DNA of 46,719 nt, from contig UQEF01000011.1 of NCBI GenBank assembly GCA_900540045.1, forward strand, positions 1-46,719. Direction: 5' to 3'. Shown piece after piece: positions 41,796-46,719 of the stretch. How positions within the stretch are numbered: the stretch's first letter is position 1; every line of letters starts with the position of its first letter. Origin of the DNA: an uncultured Eubacteriales bacterium. GTDB lineage: Bacteria; Bacillota; Clostridia; Christensenellales; Aristaeellaceae. Position numbers and translations under genes: made by a program. Below the pieces are notes generated by a model, which searched no databases, was not told the DNA's origin, and saw only the letters and a program-made list of their open reading frames with translations.

Positions 41796-43007
41796 TTAAA
41801 CTGCTGTGCTCCCATCCCGCACGCGCAGACAGCGGTTAACATGCTCGCTTAGAATCAGCAGCACAATAGCCAGTCCAAGCACATAGGCCGGAAGGAACCC
41901 CATGCCCAGAAGACGTGTCAGCGCGCCAGCCAATGGAGGCATGAGCGTGCTGCCCAGATAGGCAAAGGCCATCTGAATGCCCATCACGCTCTGGCTGGCC
42001 TGCGGCCCGAAGAGGACCGGCGTGCGGTGCAGCATGGAGGGATAAATGGGCGCAAATCCAAGGCCGACCAGCAGACAGGCAGCCGGCAGCAGGCCATTCA
42101 GGGGCGCAAGCAGCATTGCGATGCCTGCGATGGAACAGAGAGCGCCGCTTCGTACCAGCTGCTCCGGACGCATCCGCACAGAAAGAAATCCTGCCAGCAT
42201 GCGCCCCAGCGTGATGCCCAGGAAGAACAGCGAGACCCAGGAGGCCGCCCTGTCCGCCGGAATGCCGCGCGCGCCGACGAGATAGCTGGCACACCACAGG
42301 TTCATCACGCTTTCCGCACCGCAGTAGGCCAACAGCGATACCAATACCGGTCCTGCGAGCGGCAGCCTGACCACTTCACGCAGCTTCATTGGCCGGACAC
42401 CGGGCGCCTCGCTCTGGTGATCCGTACCGCCTTCCACCTTGCGCCATAGCGGAAGCGAGGCAAACATCACAGCAGCCAGCACGCATTGTGCCGCCGCCAT
42501 CGCCAGATACCCGCCCCGCCACTGACCCGTCAGCCGCAGCAGCAGACCGATCACAGCCGGGCCCAGAGTGGCGCCCAGGCCCCAGAAGCAGTGAAGCCAG
42601 TTCATGTGGCGCGCCTGGTAATGCAGGGCCACAAAGTTGTTGAGCGCCGCGTCTACGGCTCCTCCACCCAGCCCCAGCGGCACACATAAAAGCAGCGTAA
42701 GGGAGAACGAGCAGCTAAGCGCCATGCCCAGCATGGCGGCGGCAGTCATCAGCACACTTATGGCGGTGACGCGTGCCGTGCCAAAGCGCGCGATCATCCG
42801 CGCGCTGAACAGGCCACTGAGCACCGTACCGGCGCATACCACCGCGCCGAGCAAGCCCGCCAAAGAAAGATCCGCTCCCAGATCGGCATGCATGGCAGGC
42901 CAGACCGACCCCAGCAATGAGTCCGGAAGCCCCAGGCTGATGAAAGCCACATAGATCAGAACCAGCAGCGCTGTCAAACCGAATTCATCCTTTCCGGAAG
43001 CATTCAA
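41796..43007 (-). CDS. MFS transporter
   Basis: A 403-residue, twelve-helix major facilitator protein. SLGLPDSLLGSVWPAMHADLG near the N-terminus, FSARMIARFGTARVTAISVLM (motif A-like loop) and HYQARHMNWLHCFWGLGATLGPAVIGLLL resemble the FucP/sugar-type MFS group of Clostridia. The substrate is unknown. ATG 43007 has no ribosome binding site and a hairpin lies directly before it. A TTG ten codons downstream has GGAAAGG in front and may be the true start. Confidence 0.85.
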   Translation of the reverse strand: MNASGKDEFGLTALLVLIYVAFISLGLPDSLLGSVWPAMHADLGADLSLAGLLGAVVCAGTVLSGLFSARMIARFGTARVTAISVLMTAAAMLGMALSCSFSLTLLLCVPLGLGGGAVDAALNNFVALHYQARHMNWLHCFWGLGATLGPAVIGLLLRLTGQWRGGYLAMAAAQCVLAAVMFASLPLWRKVEGGTDHQSEAPGVRPMKLREVVRLPLAGPVLVSLLAYCGAESVMNLWCASYLVGARGIPADRAASWVSLFFLGITLGRMLAGFLSVRMRPEQLVRSGALCSIAGIAMLLAPLNGLLPAACLLVGLGFAPIYPSMLHRTPVLFGPQASQSVMGIQMAFAYLGSTLMPPLAGALTRLLGMGFLPAYVLGLAIVLLILSEHVNRCLRVRDGSTAV

Positions 43008-43009
43008 AG

Positions 43010-43030
43010 GCCGGCGGAGGTTCCGCCGGC
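43010..43030 (-). repeat. Perfect 9-bp hairpin at the MFS gene start
   Basis: GCCGGCGGA (43010-43018) and TCCGCCGGC (43022-43030) form a perfect hairpin with a three-base loop two bases upstream of the annotated ATG. On the - strand transcript the loop region reads AACCTCCG, which resembles anti-Shine-Dalgarno. It may repress or set translation of the MFS gene. Confidence 0.6.
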
Positions 43031-43154
43031 ATGCATGGTGATCTGAACAGCGGGAACGGCTATTCGAGAGGAGAACCCGCTTGTTTGCGACAGGGCAGAG
43101 GGGGATTCAGGCGGACAGAATCAGCTTCGGAAAACGCCGGAGCCTGTTTGTTTA

Positions 43155-43661
43155 TTACGCATACCGCCGCACGATCTCCTCCAGGGAGGCCAGGCCGTTA
43201 TGGAAGCCGTTGCCGTTATCCATCACCACATCGGCCGCACTTTTGTAGATGGGCATGCGCTCGCTATAGATGCGCTCGATTTCCTCACGGCCTTTTTGGG
43301 CCAGAAAGGGACGCTTTTCGGCGCGGATGTCCAGCATGATGTCATCGATGGGACGGTCGATGAGCACAATCAGGCCATGATTGCGCATCAGGCGGCGGTT
43401 TTCCTCACGCAGGCACACCCCGCCGCCGGTGGAGATGATGCCCGGCGCGGCATTGACAAGCTGCTGCAAAAGGCGCGTTTCTCCGTCGCGGAAGGCCTGC
43501 TCGCCAAAGGTGGTGTAGAGCTGGGCGGTATTCATGCCCGTGGCTTCGGTCAGATAAACGTCCGTATCCAGATAGGGGATCTGCAGCTTTTGGGCCACAC
43601 GGCGCCCCAGGGCGCTTTTTCCGCTGCCGGGCATACCCACCAAAAAGATATGACGTTCCAT
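43155..43661 (-). CDS. aroK: Shikimate kinase
   Basis: A 168-residue P-loop kinase phosphorylating shikimate in aromatic amino acid synthesis. Walker A VGMPGSGKSALG (8-19), the shikimate-binding DTDVYL, the GGG loop in ISTGGGVCLREENR, the lid Arg in RPFLAQKG and Arg in YSERMPIYKSAADVVM are present. AAAGGAGG precedes ATG. The preceding 124 bases towards the MFS gene hold no gene. It sits apart from other aro genes. Confidence 0.94.
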   Translation of the reverse strand: MERHIFLVGMPGSGKSALGRRVAQKLQIPYLDTDVYLTEATGMNTAQLYTTFGEQAFRDGETRLLQQLVNAAPGIISTGGGVCLREENRRLMRNHGLIVLIDRPIDDIMLDIRAEKRPFLAQKGREEIERIYSERMPIYKSAADVVMDNGNGFHNGLASLEEIVRRYA

Positions 43662-43691
43662 CCTACAGTCCTCCTTTGTGCCTTTAGGCGC

Positions 43692-45170
43692 TTAGCGTGA
43701 TTGCAGCTTCTGCGGTTCCTGTTTGCGCGATAGCTGGAGTGTGAAGCGGAAGGCCGCCCCGCTCTCCAGCGGCAGCACCTCGATGCTTTGACGGTGCATT
43801 TCCATGATCTGTTTACAAATGCTCAGCCCCAGTCCCGTTCCCTTACCGGAAGTATGGGCTTTGTCCGCTTTGTAAAAACGCTCAAACAGGTGCTCGCGAT
43901 CCTCCGGCGCGATGGGTTCTCCATCGTTCTGGATCACGACGGCTACCGTACTATCATGCAACAAGGATGTGCGGATTGTCAAGTTCCCTTTCTCAAAGAT
44001 GAACTTGAGGGCATTATCCACAATGTTGTGCACGACCTGCGAAATACGGTCGCTGTCGGCATGTACCAGGCAGGGCTCGGTACAAAAGTCAATCTGCACA
44101 TTGAGGGATTTTTCCTCAATATCGTTCATTCGGCCGATGAGCACGCGGCGGATGAGTTCGTTGAGGTCAAAGTCGCTCCAGGTCAGCTTGTCCACGCCCT
44201 TGTCCATGCGGCTCAGCTGCAAAAGGTCCGCAATGAGTCGCTTCATGCGGTTTGTTTCGTCAAAGACGATTTGCAGATAGCGCGGATATTCTTCCTGCGG
44301 GATGGTGCCGTCCAGCATGCCCTCTACAAAACCGTGGATACTGGTCACCGGCGATCGCAGCTCGTGGCTGACGTTGGCCACAAATTCCCTGCGGCTTTCC
44401 TCCACCTGCTCCAGCTTCTCGGCCATCACGTTAAAGGCCCCGGCCAGCTGGCGCACCTCGTTGACGCCTGTCACCTGTGCGCGGGCGTTGAGGCGTCCGC
44501 GGCTCATTTCCTCGGCCGCGCCGGTGATGACGGTGAGGGGCTTTACGATGCCGCGGGTATAAAACGCCGTGCCGATGATGGCGGCAAGCGCGGCAAAGGC
44601 GAAGCCGATGCCAATCTGCAGCAGGAGACCATGGTATTCCGCCTCGATGATCTGCGAGCTGGTGTGGATGAACACCGCACCCAGCACCGTATCATCCTGA
44701 ATCCAGGGCACAGCCACAGTAAAGACGGGACCCTGCGAATCGTGGGTGATCTGCGTCTGTACCTCGCGGCCGCTGAGAACTTCGATCAGCGCGGCGGACA
44801 TATCCTCCGGATCCAGCGTCTGCAGCGCGTCCACGCTGCCCTCGATGGCGGACTGCATGTTGTCCATGACGCGGCCGTTTCGGTCCACGATGAGAATGTA
44901 GGCGCCATAGTCCTCATATACGGTGCGGGCCTTCCATTGCAGGTAGGCCATGGTGGAGGACTGGATGTTGAGATAATCCGCGATGGTGCTGTCATCAATC
45001 CGGCTGGCCAGAAAGGCGATTTCGCGGGCCTGCATCAGAAGGCCTTCCATGCGGCTGTCGATCATGGCCGAGCGGATGGAAAACAGGGAAAATGCGCCGC
45101 TGATGAGCACCACCAGCAAAATGACGCACATGAACAGCGCCAGCAGGCGGTCAAACATGGTTTGAAACAT
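43692..45170 (-). CDS. Sensor histidine kinase, PhoR/ResE type
   Basis: A 492-residue membrane kinase. The first helix (about 10-32) and second (about 183-205) flank an extracellular sensing domain of 150 residues (PAS/CACHE-like, YILIVDRNGRVMDN). HAMP follows (206-258), then HisKA with phosphorylated His269 in VANVSHELRSPVTSIHGF, and the ATPase with N-box VHNIVDNALKF, G1 box and GKGTGLGLSICKQIMEMH. It partners the response regulator encoded just upstream on the same strand (24-base gap). The signal is unknown; envelope or phosphate sensing is possible. Confidence 0.92.
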   Translation of the reverse strand: MFQTMFDRLLALFMCVILLVVLISGAFSLFSIRSAMIDSRMEGLLMQAREIAFLASRIDDSTIADYLNIQSSTMAYLQWKARTVYEDYGAYILIVDRNGRVMDNMQSAIEGSVDALQTLDPEDMSAALIEVLSGREVQTQITHDSQGPVFTVAVPWIQDDTVLGAVFIHTSSQIIEAEYHGLLLQIGIGFAFAALAAIIGTAFYTRGIVKPLTVITGAAEEMSRGRLNARAQVTGVNEVRQLAGAFNVMAEKLEQVEESRREFVANVSHELRSPVTSIHGFVEGMLDGTIPQEEYPRYLQIVFDETNRMKRLIADLLQLSRMDKGVDKLTWSDFDLNELIRRVLIGRMNDIEEKSLNVQIDFCTEPCLVHADSDRISQVVHNIVDNALKFIFEKGNLTIRTSLLHDSTVAVVIQNDGEPIAPEDREHLFERFYKADKAHTSGKGTGLGLSICKQIMEMHRQSIEVLPLESGAAFRFTLQLSRKQEPQKLQSR

Positions 45171-45194
45171 GGGGTCATCCTCTCCGGGAAAGCA

Positions 45195-45905
45195 TCAGTT
45201 GGCCTTGTACTCGAATTTGTAGCCCACGCGCCACACGGTGTGGATTTCCCAACCATATTTTTCGCAATCCGGCAGCTTTTCGCGCAGCCGCTTGATGTGT
45301 ACGTCCACGGTACGGCTGTCGCCGAAAAAGTCGAATCCCCACACGCGCTCCAACAGCTGCTCTCGGGTAAAGACCATATTGGGGTGGGAGGCGAGGTAAA
45401 ACAGCACTTCCAGCTCCTTGGGAGGCATCTCCAGCTCGTGGCCTTCGTATGTCACCTCGTAGCGCGCAAGGCTTACCGTCAGCCCCGGATAGCGAAGCGT
45501 ATCATCCGCGTCCCCGGAGGCGGTGGCGCTTTCGGCAGGGGCGCGGCGCAGCACGGCCTTGACGCGCGCCACCAGCTCCTTGGTCTCAAAGGGCTTGGTC
45601 ACATAATCATCCGCGCCCAATTCCAGCCCCAGCACCTTGTCGAAGGTTTCGTCGCGCGCAGTGAGCATGATGACGGGCACCTTGCTGGTCTTGCGGATCT
45701 CCTTGAGCACCTGCAGGCCGTCCATGCCGGGCAGCATTACGTCCAGCAGGACCAGAGCCGGCGATTCGCGCCGGAAAGCCTCCAGCGCCTCGTCTCCGCG
45801 GGCGGATTCGGTTACGGCAAAGCCTTCCTTTTCCAGATAGAGCCTCACCAGGTGGCTGATGTTGGGGTCGTCATCTACCAGCAGGATGCGTTGCTTTTCA
45901 GACAT
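45195..45905 (-). CDS. OmpR/PhoB-family response regulator
   Basis: A 236-residue two-domain regulator. The receiver has the acidic pocket DDD (11-13), phosphoacceptor Asp55 in LVLLDVMLPG, Thr82 and Lys104 in TKPF. The C-terminal winged helix (about 140-232) has PPKELEVLFYLASHPNMVFTREQLLERVWGFDFFGDSRTVDVHIKRLREKL. It resembles WalR/PhoP-type regulators of Firmicutes. First gene of the two-gene operon; ATG 45905 is preceded by AAAGGTGG at long spacing. Confidence 0.93.
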   Translation of the reverse strand: MSEKQRILLVDDDPNISHLVRLYLEKEGFAVTESARGDEALEAFRRESPALVLLDVMLPGMDGLQVLKEIRKTSKVPVIMLTARDETFDKVLGLELGADDYVTKPFETKELVARVKAVLRRAPAESATASGDADDTLRYPGLTVSLARYEVTYEGHELEMPPKELEVLFYLASHPNMVFTREQLLERVWGFDFFGDSRTVDVHIKRLREKLPDCEKYGWEIHTVWRVGYKFEYKAN

Positions 45906-45927
45906 CGGTTGTAACCCACCTTTCGCG

Positions 45928-46719
45928 TTATTTCAGGGTCACGACGGTCACGCCCTGCTCGCCTTCGCCATACATGCCGTCGCGGTATTTCTTTACGTTC
46001 ATGTGCGTGCGCAAATGGCGCTGGATGCCGGCGCGCAGCACGCCCGTGCCCTTGCCATGGATGATGCTGACCTCGTTGAGCCCGGCCAGCGTCGCGTCCG
46101 CCAGGTAGATGTCCACGGCGGCAATGGCCTCATCCAGGGTCATACCCCGCACATCCACCTCCATGGGCACAGCGGGTTTGGCGGCGGATACCCGGTTTAT
46201 GACCCGGCTCTGCTTGGGCTTGTCCGGCTCTACCAGCCGCAGCTGGCTGATATGCGCCTTCATCTTGATGATGCCGGCCTGAATCTGCACCTCGCCGTTT
46301 CGGTCGGCGGGGGAAAGCACCGTGCCCTTCGTGCCCAGGTGCACGATTTCCACGGTATCGCCGGGACGCACGCTCTTGGGCGGGGTGAAGTTGACGGAGC
46401 TCTTTTCGCGCAGACCCTCGCTGAGGGCGTCGATGCCGTCCTCCATGCGCTTCTTGAGGCGCTGTACCTCATGCTCCGGAGTCTGGGCCTGTTTTTTCAT
46501 GGCCTTGAGCTCGCGGATGATGCCGTCGGCCTCGCGCCGGGCGTTTTCCAGCACGCGGCGGGCCTCGTCCTTGGCCTTTTTGAGGCTCTTGTCACGGCTT
46601 TGCTCGATCTCACGGCGCAGGCGCTCGGCCTCGTCGCGCAGCTTCACCGTCTCCCGCCGGGTTTCTTCGGCGATTTCCCGCTCGCGTTCGGCGATCTGGC
46701 GATGATATTCCGCGTTTGC
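45928..46719 (-). CDS. mutS2: Endonuclease MutS2, C-terminal part (runs off the window)
   Basis: The reading frame is open to the window end; only the last 263 residues are here. A long charged coiled coil (AERLRREIEQSRDKSLKKAKDEARRVLE) is followed by a KOW-like segment (VRPGDTVEIVHLGTKGTVLS) and a C-terminal Smr nuclease domain with MEVDVRGMTLDEAI and SIIHGKGTGVLRAGIQRHL. MutS2 limits recombination and rescues collided ribosomes in Firmicutes. A GTG at 46647 is internal, not the start. The gene is followed by the response regulator after 22 bases. Confidence 0.93.
   Translation of the reverse strand, partial: ANAEYHRQIAEREREIAEETRRETVKLRDEAERLRREIEQSRDKSLKKAKDEARRVLENARREADGIIRELKAMKKQAQTPEHEVQRLKKRMEDGIDALSEGLREKSSVNFTPPKSVRPGDTVEIVHLGTKGTVLSPADRNGEVQIQAGIIKMKAHISQLRLVEPDKPKQSRVINRVSAAKPAVPMEVDVRGMTLDEAIAAVDIYLADATLAGLNEVSIIHGKGTGVLRAGIQRHLRTHMNVKKYRDGMYGEGEQGVTVVTLK

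Noticed and set aside
45928..46647. Complete Smr-domain protein starting at GTG 46647
   Set aside because: The frame stays open to the window edge with MutS2 coiled-coil sequence, so this is the truncated end of mutS2.
1..46719. CRISPR array, insertion sequence, integron or prophage
   Set aside because: No regularly spaced repeats, transposase, integrase or phage genes were seen anywhere in the window.

Overview
The window looks like chromosomal DNA of a GC-rich (by eye roughly 60% GC) low-abundance-type Clostridia (Bacillota). The evidence is the gene order: hisS-aspS, an Asp23/AmaP/DUF2273 envelope module, nusB-folD-xseA-xseB-ispA, cysteine desulfurase-thiI, bofA, a cggR-led glycolytic operon, rplU-prp-rpmA (the Prp protease with the cleavable L27 extension is a Firmicutes trait) and a zur-znuACB operon. 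bofA suggests a sporulating or formerly sporulating lineage. Starts use ATG, GTG and TTG with strong AGGAGG-type ribosome binding sites. I see no insertion sequence, phage gene or CRISPR array; this is core chromosome with a few lineage-specific islands.

Layout. 1-675: non-coding, with several hairpins and a near-consensus promoter. 676-966: three tRNA genes (Leu-TAG, Gly-GCC, Gly-TCC) and a terminator. 1156-4260: hisS and aspS. 4364-14234: a long + strand run covering envelope stress (Asp23, AmaP, DUF2273), transcription antitermination (nusB), a TsaD-like paralogue, folate C1 metabolism (folD), exonuclease VII, polyprenyl diphosphate synthesis, two small membrane proteins, and sulfur transfer (cysteine desulfurase, thiI). 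14231-14494: bofA on the - strand. 14672-19417: cggR-pgk-tpiA-gpmI with a CggR-type operator; gap and eno are absent. 19571-22344: metNIQ on the - strand behind a transcription attenuator with a Met/Cys-rich leader peptide. 22403-22932: a small ribbon-helix-helix regulator and a divergent orphan gene. 22939-24881: S-adenosylhomocysteine hydrolase and DUF554. 24965-25909: rpmA, prp, rplU. 26060-28807: a membrane-anchored Hsp70-like ATPase with a probable membrane-anchored GrpE-like partner. 28919-31181: RluB-type pseudouridine synthase and a phosphohexomutase. 31245-34123: znuB-znuC-znuA-zur under a Fur/Zur box. 34337-36743: a flippase-like membrane protein and a MATE exporter. 37040-41747: CotH kinase/lamin-tail protein, DUF4956 membrane protein and a VTC-type polyphosphate polymerase. 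41796-46719: an MFS transporter, aroK, a PhoR/PhoB-type two-component system and the C-terminal part of mutS2.

The most novel-looking items are: (1) the leader peptide plus terminator upstream of metNIQ, with 4 internal Met and 6 Cys codons in 26, too short to be found by ordinary gene calling; (2) the two-gene Hsp70-like/GrpE-like membrane pair with a perfect palindrome in its promoter; (3) the CotH/DUF4956/VTC cluster, which puts a polyphosphate polymerase beside a secreted kinase-fold protein. Methionine/sulfur genes cluster loosely: metNIQ, its leader, the RHH regulator and ahcY are all within 5 kb. All assignments come from reading motifs and gene order; no database search was run.
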